62,203 nucleotides of DNA from Phycisphaerae bacterium (GTDB lineage Bacteria > Planctomycetota > Phycisphaerae > Phycisphaerales > Phycisphaeraceae), in assembly GCA_030426385.1 (NCBI GenBank), contig JAUHYI010000017.1:1-62203 (forward strand), written 5' to 3'. The notes under the pieces were generated by a model. That model had not been told where the DNA came from and searched no databases. It worked only from the letters and a program-made list of their open reading frames with translations. Of the stretch, positions 36,929 to 49,202 are shown in pieces; position 1 is the first letter of the stretch; each line of letters starts with the position of its first letter. Both the position numbers and the translations under genes were made by a program.

Positions 36929-37058
36929 GCGTTGTGAATGCGGATGGAACTACATGTCGTGGGTTCGAATCCCATCGGTCTTGCTGATCAAAAAGTAAGG
37001 CCGTAGCTCAGTCTGGTAGAGCGTGTTTCATCGAATTTTGTCACAGCGTTTTTTTTTT
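36929..37058 (+). ncRNA. Y RNA 5 with permuted tRNA-like core and U-tail (class A)
   Basis: Outer stem GCGUUGUGA (36929-36937) with UCACAGCGU (37041-37049), 9 bp including two G-U; its U-A pair replaces the C-G of other members at the same place. Helix 2 is GAUGGAAC (36943-36950) / GUUUCAUC (37025-37032). The core has T arm GTGGG-TTCGAAT-CCCAT (36959-36975), 7-bp acceptor CGGTCTT (36976-36982) / AAGGCCG (36997-37003), a 14-base closing loop, U8-A9 and D arm GCTC-AGTCTGGTA-GAGC (37006-37022). Ten T follow the outer stem, so the RNA can end at its own terminator. Confidence 0.85.
37041..37058 (+). terminator. Rho-independent terminator made from the Y RNA 5 stem
   Basis: The 3' strand of the 9-bp outer stem (TCACAGCGT, 37041-37049) runs directly into a stretch of ten T (37049-37058). 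The 5' strand lies 104 bases upstream, so the whole tRNA-like core sits in the terminator loop. It would separate the Y RNAs from rtcB unless read through. Confidence 0.6.
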
Positions 37059-37116
37059 ACGAGATACGTAGAATCAAAGGCAATCCGGTACAGAAGACCA
37101 TAACGAGAGAATCAAC

Positions 37117-38616
37117 ATGACTAACACAGCCAACTATAACTACGACCTGATTCCTACTGGCGAGGCCACTGCGATTCTGCCGTTGCCGGGTGACGCAGGC
37201 CAACCGATTACCGTCATTGGCACGCCAGCGATTCGCGAAACGTTCGACAACGATTGCCTGAAACAGGCGCTCAATTCACGCTTGGCACCGGGCGTCACCG
37301 ATCTGGTGATCAACCCTGATGCCCACATCGGCTACGGCGCACCAGTGGGTTGTGTCATGGCTTCGCCGACGCACATTTATCCCGGCCCGGTTGGTGTCGA
37401 TATCAAATGTTCGATGAGTCTGTTGCAATTGGATTTGCCTGCCGATGCGGTGGCGGATAAACCGGTGCGCCGCGCTTTAATTGAAGCGATTTGCCAGCGC
37501 GTGCCAACTGGTGCGGGCAAGGGACAACGCCAGGCCCCCAAGTCGCGCCGCGTGCATGAACAGATGGGCCGTATCATTGCTGCCGAAGGAGCGACCAAAC
37601 AGAATCTGGAAATGCTAGGCATTCCTCGTCATTGGCGACATCGTTGCGAAGACGCTGCCCATGTGGGTCATGACGATACAAACGCAGCACTATACACGCG
37701 CCTCGATCGTCTGATTGGCGAAGGGCGATTCCGCTCGTTCGCCAACAAGATCACCCAACTCGGTTCCTATGGTGGCGGCAATCATTTCGGCGAATGCGAA
37801 ATCGTCCACGTCGATGAATCGCAAAAAGAAACCGCCAAGGTATTTGGATTGAAAGATAACCATGTGGCGTTCCTGTCGCATTGCGGTTCGCGTGGGTTCG
37901 GCCACGATCTGGCATCCGGCCAGTTCCGCGCGATGCAAGCCAAGTTCAACCAGTGGGCGATTCCGTTTCCCGGCGGCGACCGCCAGCTATGCTATGCACC
38001 GTTGGGCACGCAAGAGGCCAACGATTATCTGGACGACATGGCCCTGGGTGCGAACTTCGCCACGATCAACCACATGCTCATCAACGCGCTGGTGCTCGAA
38101 GCATTCCAGGAAATTATTCCGGGCACGACCGGCAACCTGGTTTATTTCATCAGCCATAACATTGCCCGCAAGGAAATTGTCAACAACAAGGTGTCATGGG
38201 TGATGCGAAAGGGCGCCACCCGCGCATTTCCCGCGGGCCACCACGCGCTCAAGGACACGCCGTTTGAAAACACCGGCCATCCTATCCTTTTGCCCGGCGA
38301 CCCGCAGCGCGGTTCCGCCGTGATGGTCGCTCAAGAAGGCGCCGCCCAATCGTTGTATTCGGTCAACCACGGTGCCGGCCGCATCCTGGGTCGCAAGGCC
38401 GCCAAACGTCAGCTCGATCAGCAATCGATCGACCAGTCATTTGAGGATCAGGATATCCTGACCAACTGCCGATCCTACCCCCGCGACGAAGCCCCCGCCG
38501 CGTACAAGGATTTCGAAGAAGTGTTAGGTTCAGTGAAAGGCGCGGGGTTAGCGACAGAAGTCGCGCGATTGAAAGCTCGCTTTGTGATTAAAGATGCAAG
38601 TAAGGCAGATGATTAA
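37117..38616 (+). CDS. rtcB: RtcB RNA ligase
   Basis: 499 residues. RtcB joins 2',3'-cyclic-phosphate (3'-phosphate) and 5'-OH RNA ends with GTP and Mn. Motifs are complete: NPDAHIGYGAPVG, GVDIKCSM with Asp95 and Cys98 as metal ligands, GSYGGGNHFGE with His223, HCGSRGFGH with His255, RKGATRAFPAGH, and SVNHGAGR with His418, the guanylylated nucleophile. KCS replaces the common GCG beside the Cys. GAGAG precedes the ATG. It is in the same orientation as rsr and lies 58 bp after the Y RNA terminator, so it needs read-through or its own promoter. Confidence 0.95.
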   Translation: MTNTANYNYDLIPTGEATAILPLPGDAGQPITVIGTPAIRETFDNDCLKQALNSRLAPGVTDLVINPDAHIGYGAPVGCVMASPTHIYPGPVGVDIKCSMSLLQLDLPADAVADKPVRRALIEAICQRVPTGAGKGQRQAPKSRRVHEQMGRIIAAEGATKQNLEMLGIPRHWRHRCEDAAHVGHDDTNAALYTRLDRLIGEGRFRSFANKITQLGSYGGGNHFGECEIVHVDESQKETAKVFGLKDNHVAFLSHCGSRGFGHDLASGQFRAMQAKFNQWAIPFPGGDRQLCYAPLGTQEANDYLDDMALGANFATINHMLINALVLEAFQEIIPGTTGNLVYFISHNIARKEIVNNKVSWVMRKGATRAFPAGHHALKDTPFENTGHPILLPGDPQRGSAVMVAQEGAAQSLYSVNHGAGRILGRKAAKRQLDQQSIDQSFEDQDILTNCRSYPRDEAPAAYKDFEEVLGSVKGAGLATEVARLKARFVIKDASKADD

Positions 38617-38645
38617 ATGTACTCACCAAACACAGGATTAATATC

Positions 38646-39884
38646 ATGTTGTCACTATCAAATATTTTCGAAAAATCGAGTTTAATGTTGTCACGTGTCC
38701 AACTGGATTCAAACGGTGTGACATACAGTGGGCCGGCTATGGCAAATTGGGATCCAGATGAAGGGTTTCGGTTGCAAGGTGTATTGAATCAAGTTGCTGG
38801 AGTGCGGCCCAAAACAATTACATGTGGTCACGCTATATTTTCCGATAAATGTGAAGGGGCTATTCGAATTGCATACGGAAATTTTGAACGTGCGGCATTT
38901 TTTCACGGTGGAATGGACAGTTATTGCTTCAACCTTCATACGTCAAATTCATTAGACGTAACTTTGAGTGGTCTTGTGTCGGTAAAACAAAAAAAAGAAA
39001 CAATGTCTCAGTGTGGGCATATGGTATATGAAGGAAAACTTCCAATTATTCTTCCTGATATGGTAACGCGAAAAGAAACTATTCGGGATAAAGTAATTCG
39101 AGAAGGATTCTCTCGTGGAATGGATTATCACGAGAATGGCTTTGGATTTGTTATCCATAACAACGACGATGACAAATACCATCTTCGCTGGTCAATTCCA
39201 CCTAGAATAATGAACAACAAAAATTGCGCGCGTTACCCCTATGCCGTGGTGCAAGCATGGAAATTTTTTTCCAATAGTAGTGCCGAACCAATGTATTCAA
39301 ATGTACACGATGGGCGCAGAATTATAAAATATGTTCAAAAACGCCAGAAAAGTATTCGGCTAGGACGATACGAATTAATTCCCTTTGGTAAAGCAATTTC
39401 AGGTGCCGACTTGCTCAAGCTATCTCTATTCTTTCACGAGAATGGCCCTCGTGCACACGTGGCTCGGAATATAATGCTTCAGTGCTTTGAAGCATCACGT
39501 GCGCGAACATGGCATGCGACCATGTTTTTGATTGGATCAGTTCTTGAAGCTGCAATGAGAACCATTTACAGCATACCATTTGAGCATTCCAAGAGACGCC
39601 GGGATTTTTGTATGAATTCATGTTTGATCGATTTTAAGGATACTTACTTAGGAGGAAACTGGGACTCAGCAATAGATAATATTTGCAAAGCATATAAATG
39701 TATTCGACATCGATCTGCACATCCTGATTGGCTAAAAACTGGTGTTGGTTCGCTTACGAAAGAAATGCAAGCCGAAACACACAATGACTTGATTTTAATG
39801 TCCCGATTTTATGGATACATGATTTTAGCTATGGCGGGATTCAAAAATTTGAATCCTGATTTTCCAGAACCAGTGGCTTCTTAA
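38646..39884 (+). CDS. AT-rich gene with C-terminal HEPN-like Rx4H motif, inside the repair operon
   Basis: 412 residues starting 29 bp after rtcB and ending 32 bp before rtcA. Residues 1-230 are beta-rich, without a recognised domain, and may resemble the N-terminal part of ApeA-type proteins. The last 160 residues look like a HEPN helical bundle (TWHATMFLIGSVLEAAMRTI, then ICKAYKCIRHRSAHPDW) with R354-H-R-S-A-H359, the Rx4H active-site pattern of HEPN ribonucleases. Composition differs sharply: one hand-counted 60-base line (39121-39180) has 23 G+C, against 36 in rtcB (38041-38100) and 40 in rtcA (40441-40500). Horizontal acquisition is likely. If active, it would cut RNA and leave the ends that RtcB and RtcA process. 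Confidence 0.6.
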   Translation: MLSLSNIFEKSSLMLSRVQLDSNGVTYSGPAMANWDPDEGFRLQGVLNQVAGVRPKTITCGHAIFSDKCEGAIRIAYGNFERAAFFHGGMDSYCFNLHTSNSLDVTLSGLVSVKQKKETMSQCGHMVYEGKLPIILPDMVTRKETIRDKVIREGFSRGMDYHENGFGFVIHNNDDDKYHLRWSIPPRIMNNKNCARYPYAVVQAWKFFSNSSAEPMYSNVHDGRRIIKYVQKRQKSIRLGRYELIPFGKAISGADLLKLSLFFHENGPRAHVARNIMLQCFEASRARTWHATMFLIGSVLEAAMRTIYSIPFEHSKRRRDFCMNSCLIDFKDTYLGGNWDSAIDNICKAYKCIRHRSAHPDWLKTGVGSLTKEMQAETHNDLILMSRFYGYMILAMAGFKNLNPDFPEPVAS

Positions 39885-39916
39885 CCAGCACGTTTTTCTT
39901 GAATTTGAGTCGTATT

Positions 39917-40966
39917 ATGCAAACGATTGACGGTTCCCAAGGCGAAGGGGGTGGGCAGATATTGCGGTCATCGTTGGCGTTTGCCATGGTGACGGGGCAG
40001 AGTTGTCGTATTGAGAATATTCGGGCGGGGCGGAAGAAGCCTGGGTTGATGCGGCAACATCTCACTGCGGTGCGGGCAGCGCAAGCGGTGAGTGGGGCGA
40101 CGGTCGTGGGTGATGAAATCGGATCCACGCAAATCGAATTCGCCGTTGAAAATCCTGGCCGCGTATCGGGCGGGGAATATCATTTCAGCATCGGCACCGC
40201 GGGGAGTACGACGCTGGTGTTGCAGACGGTGTTGCCTGCGCTGATGTTGGCTGATGGGCCTAGCGTGGTGGTGTTGGAGGGTGGAACGCATAATCCGTTT
40301 GCGCCGCCGTTTGATTTTCTGGTGCGTGCGTTTTTGCCGGCCCTGGAAAAGATGGGGCCGAAGGTGCGAGCCACGCTGGATCGGCCGGGGTTTTATCCTG
40401 CCGGTGGCGGGCGGTTGTCGGTGACGATTGAGCCGGTGAAAAAACTGGGTGTGATGGAATGGCTCGAGCGCGGCGAAACCGTGCGGCGCTCGGCGACGGC
40501 CACGGTGGCGAATTTGTCACGCGAGATTGCTGAGCGTGAATTGAAAGTCGTGCGTAAAAAATTGAATTGGGCCGATGAATGTCTGGTGGTTAACGAGGTG
40601 TGCGATACGCCTGGGCCGGGCAATATCCTGACGTTGGAAGTCGAATCGGATGGTGGGGAAAGTGGAGGGGGTGGGGGGATATGCGAAGTGTTCACGGGGT
40701 TTGGCGAGATGAATCGTCCCGCGGAGGTGGTGGCCAAACAAGCGGTGCAGGCCTGTCAACGTTATCTGTCATGCGGCGTGCCAGTGGGCGAGTATCTGGC
40801 GGACCAATTGCTTTTGCCGATGGCCATTGCGGGTGGCGGGGCGTTCCGTTGCGTGCGATTGACTCGCCACACGCAAACGCATATCGAATTGGTGCAAAAA
40901 TTTCTGGATTGTCAGATCACCACCGAATCGCACGGCCGTGATGGTGTGATTGTTCGGGTGTCGTAG
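39917..40966 (+). CDS. rtcA: RtcA RNA 3'-terminal phosphate cyclase
   Basis: 349 residues from ATG 39917; a TTG at 39899 is less likely. RtcA converts RNA 3'-phosphate to a 2',3'-cyclic phosphate through an adenylylated His. Landmarks are DGSQGEGGGQILRSSLAFA at the start, RAGRKKPGLMRQH, the IGTAGSTTLVLQTVLPAL block, and RHTQTHIELVQKF near the C-terminus with the candidate catalytic His. It completes the rsr-Y RNA-rtcB-rtcA set but is separated from rtcB by the HEPN-like gene. Confidence 0.93.
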   Translation: MQTIDGSQGEGGGQILRSSLAFAMVTGQSCRIENIRAGRKKPGLMRQHLTAVRAAQAVSGATVVGDEIGSTQIEFAVENPGRVSGGEYHFSIGTAGSTTLVLQTVLPALMLADGPSVVVLEGGTHNPFAPPFDFLVRAFLPALEKMGPKVRATLDRPGFYPAGGGRLSVTIEPVKKLGVMEWLERGETVRRSATATVANLSREIAERELKVVRKKLNWADECLVVNEVCDTPGPGNILTLEVESDGGESGGGGGICEVFTGFGEMNRPAEVVAKQAVQACQRYLSCGVPVGEYLADQLLLPMAIAGGGAFRCVRLTRHTQTHIELVQKFLDCQITTESHGRDGVIVRVS

Positions 40967-41366
40967 TTCATAAGTCATAGGTGAGCCAGTCCCGCTTGAT
41001 GCTCGTGTGTGATTCCCGGTTAACCGCCTCTTGCAGGTGGCGCGATGGCGTGTGTTTTCACCACCGTTCGTGCCGCCTGAAGGCAGCGGCTAACGCTGGA
41101 GTTCTAAATGGAATTGGTATCACTCGTGTCACAGGTCGGTCTGTGATGAGATAATTGATCAGGCTATTTCGTAAGCTGGGTGTCAATGAGTTTGATTTGT
41201 AGAAGCCAAATCGAACTAAGGTTGCTAGCACAGCAGCGAGTATGGATGCGGAATGTATTCTCTATGATCAGAATGAAGAAGTGGTTTGGATCGAACGTGC
41301 GGGTTTGTCGCGGTTGCCCATGCGGGTCGCGTTGTGCCGTCATTTCTGAGTGATCGATGTCGTGGT
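40967..41366. repeat. intergenic region with imperfect inverted repeat
   Basis: GTTAACCGCCT (41019-41029) is mirrored, with mismatches, by AGGCAGCGGCTAAC (41081-41094). Each side also forms its own hairpin (CCGCCT/AGGTGG and GCCGC/GCGGC). It resembles the mobile palindromic elements found between planctomycete genes. The rest of the 400 bases has no convincing gene. Confidence 0.4.
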
Positions 41367-42785
41367 CTACATTAATGGAATAGCGGGATTGCCCGTATGA
41401 TATCCCGCATTTTTGTAGTCAGGATCAGCATCGGGGCCGTGGCCTAGCGTGGCTAGTCTTTTGCGGAATCGTTTGATTGTTGCAGCGTGTTTGGGAAGCT
41501 GCGCGACGTTGGTGTTTTCACCAGGATCGTCATGTAAATCAAAAAGCACCTCGCGTTCCTGTTCGCGTTCATTGCATGCGCTACCGCCATAGTATTGGTA
41601 CTTCAGGTGATCCCACTTGATCATTGCGTGGTTGGTGCCCACCTGGGAGACAACTTCGTTATGCCAATCACTGGCCGGGTCTGTCATTAATGGGACCATG
41701 CTTCGGCTGTCTAATCCCGCAGGCGCAGGAATGTCTGCCAGATCGCAGAGTGTGGCGAACAGATCGCACAGGCTCACGTTTTTATTCACCAATTTGCTGT
41801 GGGTAAAACGACGTGGCCACCGGATCAGCAATGGCACGCGAACGCTGGCTTCATAAAATCGCGCTTTTTCCCAGAGGCCGTGTTGCCCGAGCATTTCGCC
41901 ATGGTCGCTGGTGTAGATGATGATCCAGTCGTCGAGATTTTGTCCGACGTGTTCGAGCGTTTCCATTAGTTTGCCGAAATGCGCGTCCACGGTTTCTATC
42001 ATGCCATAGTAAGCGGCGGTGGCTCTGCGGATATCGCGTTCAGAGACGTTGACCGGTTGCCACAGTTGGCTTTGCGAGAGCACGGGATGATCGCATGGCG
42101 ATTCGTTATAAATGGGAACGCGGTTGAGGTAATAATGGAACTTGGATTCGTCGGTGAAAAACGGATAGTGCGGTTGCAGCAGACTCATCTTGAGCATGAG
42201 CGGGCGATGTGAGCCGGGCTTATCGTGGTAGGCGTGGGCGAAATACTGCCTCACAAAATTTGCGGCAGCATCGAGCGCGGTGGCATCGAATGTCTGGTAT
42301 GGGCCATGGGCGATTCCTGCCCGTTCCACTTCTTTTTGATTGGACCATTTGCCCGTGCCTGGCGCAGCGGTGTAGCGATCAAATTCAGATTGAATTTTTC
42401 CCGCGATGTGTTGATCCGAGACCACGGCATCGGGCGCAACGCGCTGCGTCCATCCCTGCATTTGGTCTTTGCCCATGTGGTGTAATTTGCCTGAACAAAC
42501 CGTCTGATAGGCGTAGCGGGAAAACTCACGAGCAAACGTGGTGTAGTCCGGTGCTAGATCGGTCCATCCTTCACACCCGCATGTTTTGGGCAACTGGCCC
42601 GACATCATGCACTGACGTCCTGGCACACATATCGGTGAAGCTGCGTAAGCATTCTGAAACACCACGCTGTTACGTGCCAGTTCATCAAGCACCGGCGTAC
42701 GCACCACTGAATTGCCGGCATAGCCCGCGACATCCGCGCGATGCTGATCGCTCATGAGAAACAGAATGTTAGGGCGGTGGGCCAT
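41367..42785 (-). CDS. type I sulfatase
   Basis: 472 residues without a signal peptide. The start HRPNILFLMSDQHRADV carries the metal-binding Asp-Gln, and SPICVPGRQCMMSGQ contains the C-x-P-x-R motif whose Cys becomes formylglycine. DWIIIYTSDHGEMLGQHG holds the second metal site. It lies 108 bp downstream of the beta-galactosidase gene on the same strand and is probably co-transcribed. Together they suit removal of sulfate and galactose from a sulfated galactan or glycoside. Formylglycine-generating enzyme is not in the window. Confidence 0.9.
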   Translation of the reverse strand: MAHRPNILFLMSDQHRADVAGYAGNSVVRTPVLDELARNSVVFQNAYAASPICVPGRQCMMSGQLPKTCGCEGWTDLAPDYTTFAREFSRYAYQTVCSGKLHHMGKDQMQGWTQRVAPDAVVSDQHIAGKIQSEFDRYTAAPGTGKWSNQKEVERAGIAHGPYQTFDATALDAAANFVRQYFAHAYHDKPGSHRPLMLKMSLLQPHYPFFTDESKFHYYLNRVPIYNESPCDHPVLSQSQLWQPVNVSERDIRRATAAYYGMIETVDAHFGKLMETLEHVGQNLDDWIIIYTSDHGEMLGQHGLWEKARFYEASVRVPLLIRWPRRFTHSKLVNKNVSLCDLFATLCDLADIPAPAGLDSRSMVPLMTDPASDWHNEVVSQVGTNHAMIKWDHLKYQYYGGSACNEREQEREVLFDLHDDPGENTNVAQLPKHAATIKRFRKRLATLGHGPDADPDYKNAGYHTGNPAIPLM

Positions 42786-42893
42786 ATCAAGTGAACGGCA
42801 GTAAAAATTTTGACCAATAGAACTCAGTGCGTTTCGCCTTGCCGTGTCTCATTGTAACCAGGTGCTTCGATATAGTCGTTGTTGCGGCTGAGG

Positions 42894-46705
<3,812 letters not shown>

Positions 46706-47881
46706 ATGTTACTTATGCCTGAGCCGCAACATCACAAAATCGGCGTCCTTTTACATCCGGATTATGATCGGCCGCTCATCCATGAGGTGATCGAATACGC
46801 TCGGCCGTATCGCAATTGGACCGTTCGCCATGCCTGGCCCAAACTCGATGGAGTTCAGCATCTTGCGCAATGGGGCGCGGAGGGAATCATTGGACCGATG
46901 AACGATCCGGAGGTTCTGGAAGCGGTCCGCCAGTCTGGGTTGCCTGCGGTCAACACCCATGATGGCATTGAGCCTATGGATGTGCCTAGTGTGATGTCGG
47001 ACAGCACCATGATTGGGCAATTGGCGGCCAACTATCTCTATCAACTCAACTGCCGACACTATGTGTTTGCTGCATTCAAAATGAATTTCGGAGCGTCGCT
47101 GCGTCGGCGAGGTTTCCATGAAGGGCTCGGCGAACTGGGTGCGTCGCTGGCGTATAGCGAAATCGTGGACATTCCCTGGCGCGAGATCGCCAGGTCTCAG
47201 GCGGCGGGGCGAAAACTCGTGGAAGAGTCGTTGCAGCCCTTGCCCAAACCGATTGGCATGTTTTGTTTCAATGATGAGCTGGCGTTTTACCTGCACGGGG
47301 CGTGTCGTGATAGCGGGTTAAAAGTCGGTCGCGACGTGCATTTGTTGGGCGTGGATAACGACACGACCTATTGCCTGGCTGCACCACCGGCTTTCTCCAG
47401 TATTGATCGTGGGCGCATCGGTGCTCATGCCGCTGAGTGCCTTGAAAAACAATTACATGGCCAGAGCGTACCGCGTGTGACATGGGTGCCGCCTAGAGAA
47501 TTGTTGGCTCGCGATGTGGATGAGTCGGCCCAGGTGATGCCTCCGGAAGTGACCGCTGCGATTCGTTACATCGAGAACCATCTTGGCTCGGCATTGCAGG
47601 TGGACAATGTGTTAAATCAGGTGCCGGTTTCTCGACGGACCTTGCAGATTCTTTTCAAAAAGAGCACCGGGCATACCATCCGTGACGAAATCAATCAGCA
47701 GCGGATCGAGCGTGCGTGCAAGTTGTTGGGCACCACCCGTTGGTCGATCCATCGGATTGCCCATGCGTCGGGTTTCACCGATTCGACTCAGTTCGGCCGC
47801 GCATTTCGGCACAGCGTGGGGCAAACGCCGTCCAATTATCGTCAATCCAACCCATCTCAAGCCAAGTTGGATTTTGATTGA
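46706..47881 (+). CDS. XylR-type regulator: LacI-like sensor plus AraC helix-turn-helix
   Basis: 391 residues from ATG 46706 (46715 also possible). Residues 10-285 resemble the periplasmic-binding sensor of XylR (HKIGVLLHPDYDRPLIHEVI, VGRDVHLLGVDNDTTYCLAAPPAFSSID). The last 100 residues are an AraC-type double helix-turn-helix (LGSALQVDNVLNQVPVSRRT, WSIHRIAHASGFTDSTQFGR). In this family a sugar ligand induces activation. It is divergent from the GH2-sulfatase operon and probably controls it with a galactose-type sugar as signal. Confidence 0.85.
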   Translation: MLLMPEPQHHKIGVLLHPDYDRPLIHEVIEYARPYRNWTVRHAWPKLDGVQHLAQWGAEGIIGPMNDPEVLEAVRQSGLPAVNTHDGIEPMDVPSVMSDSTMIGQLAANYLYQLNCRHYVFAAFKMNFGASLRRRGFHEGLGELGASLAYSEIVDIPWREIARSQAAGRKLVEESLQPLPKPIGMFCFNDELAFYLHGACRDSGLKVGRDVHLLGVDNDTTYCLAAPPAFSSIDRGRIGAHAAECLEKQLHGQSVPRVTWVPPRELLARDVDESAQVMPPEVTAAIRYIENHLGSALQVDNVLNQVPVSRRTLQILFKKSTGHTIRDEINQQRIERACKLLGTTRWSIHRIAHASGFTDSTQFGRAFRHSVGQTPSNYRQSNPSQAKLDFD

Positions 47882-48347
47882 GCCGTGCTTTGGGTTTCGG
47901 CCAGGGGCATTTGGTGCGAGCTGAATTTGAATAAACCAGGCACGATCGCGAGTGCGGTTATGCAGACAGCGAGGCGTTGGTACGCTTGCGCATTGTATCG
48001 TGGATGTACGGCCTGGCAGGGCTGTAAGCCCTGAAGCGAATGCGCGGAAAATACGGGTTGTTTTACGGCGTTACATGGTGGTTATTGTTTTTTTGGTGAC
48101 CAGAAAAATTTTGTAAGTTGTTTTTTTGCAATTGCTAGCGATAGTCATAGTGTGTCTGTGCCCGAAACTTGGGTTTTCGGTCTGTGGTAGGTGGATCGTT
48201 TGCGCTTTTCATCGAAAAGTGTGCGCAAGATGGTGTGGTTTTAGCGAATTCCACCAGTACAATTCAATAGTGCCAAGGGACTGACTACTAATCAGCCAAT
48301 GGTTTATGTGAAATTCTGACGTTTTTTTGCGGAGCCATATTCGAATA
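47882..48347. other. non-coding region with two hairpins
   Basis: CAGGGCT-GTA-AGCCCTG (48017-48033) is a 7-bp hairpin without U-tract. TTGCG...CTTTTC-ATC-GAAAAG...CGCAA (48200-48228) is a two-tier stem about 120 bases before the next start and may be part of the 5' leader. No gene is apparent. Confidence 0.4.
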
Positions 48348-49010
48348 ATGCCCATCTCATTTCGACAGCTGACTATGTTTGCCGCCACGCTCGCCATTGC
48401 GATGGCTATCCTTCCATCGTTTGCCGCGTTCGGGGATATCGTCTATTCGGACGACTTTACGCTTGATCCGGCAGAATCCGGGACTGCCGGCCGGGTTGGT
48501 TTTTCAAATGGTTGGACCGAAGAAGTTGGAACGGCGGACAAGGGTGTGATCCATGTGGTGGGCAATGGCGATCAAGTTGTTTTCCGCCGAACGCGATCCG
48601 ACAAGCGTCCAGATGCCGCCAAGGACTTCGCGCAAATCACTCAGGCCTTCAGTACCGCAGGTTATACCGACATCGCCGTCAGCGTTGATGCCTTCCAGGG
48701 CGGTGGCAAATTCGAGGAACAGTCAGGCGAAAGTGACTATGCCGATCTGCTTGTAATTCAATACAACGTGGGTGACGGCTGGGTCGATCTTGCGGTTGAT
48801 TCGGGCTCGCTCAATGACCCGATTTCAAGCGACGAGCCTCGTTCGGAAGACAGTGAAGGTGCTATTTCCACAGGCCTCATCAAATTACCTGATACAGCAA
48901 GCAATAACCCTGGTCTATCAGTGCGGATTCGATCTCAATTCAACGCACGAGACGAGGTGTATTACATCGAAGGTTTCGAGCTACATGGAACAAGTACAAC
49001 CGTTAACTGA
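48348..49010 (+). CDS. small secreted protein of unknown function
   Basis: 220 residues from ATG 48348. A signal peptide (MFAATLAIAMAILPSFAAFG) precedes DIVYSDDFTLDPAESGTAGR. The rest is beta-rich, with alternating polar strands and no catalytic motif that I recognise; it lacks a PEP-CTERM tail. Because it lies just upstream of a PEP-CTERM gene it may belong to the same surface-protein group. Function unknown. Confidence 0.7.
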   Translation: MPISFRQLTMFAATLAIAMAILPSFAAFGDIVYSDDFTLDPAESGTAGRVGFSNGWTEEVGTADKGVIHVVGNGDQVVFRRTRSDKRPDAAKDFAQITQAFSTAGYTDIAVSVDAFQGGGKFEEQSGESDYADLLVIQYNVGDGWVDLAVDSGSLNDPISSDEPRSEDSEGAISTGLIKLPDTASNNPGLSVRIRSQFNARDEVYYIEGFELHGTSTTVN

Positions 49011-49202
49011 GCGGTTGTGAAATTTTGATTGTGTGTCGGAGTAACGTTTTTAGATTTTAGGCTTATAGGTTTTTTACGGTTTTATGTGTCGACAAGCGGG
49101 TCTGTTTGAATTGCGATCGTGAGCCTTGGGCTTTCGGTTGTATTTGCAGGGCTTGGGCAAAGGCACGCCAATTTGTGTTGTGATTTTAAGGAGATTGATA
49201 CC

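Noticed and set aside
36131..37058. Five ordinary tRNA genes or functional permuted tRNAs
   Set aside because: T arm, acceptor and D arm are in permuted order, there is no CCA end, and anticodon loops are missing or only three bases long. Such RNAs could not decode.
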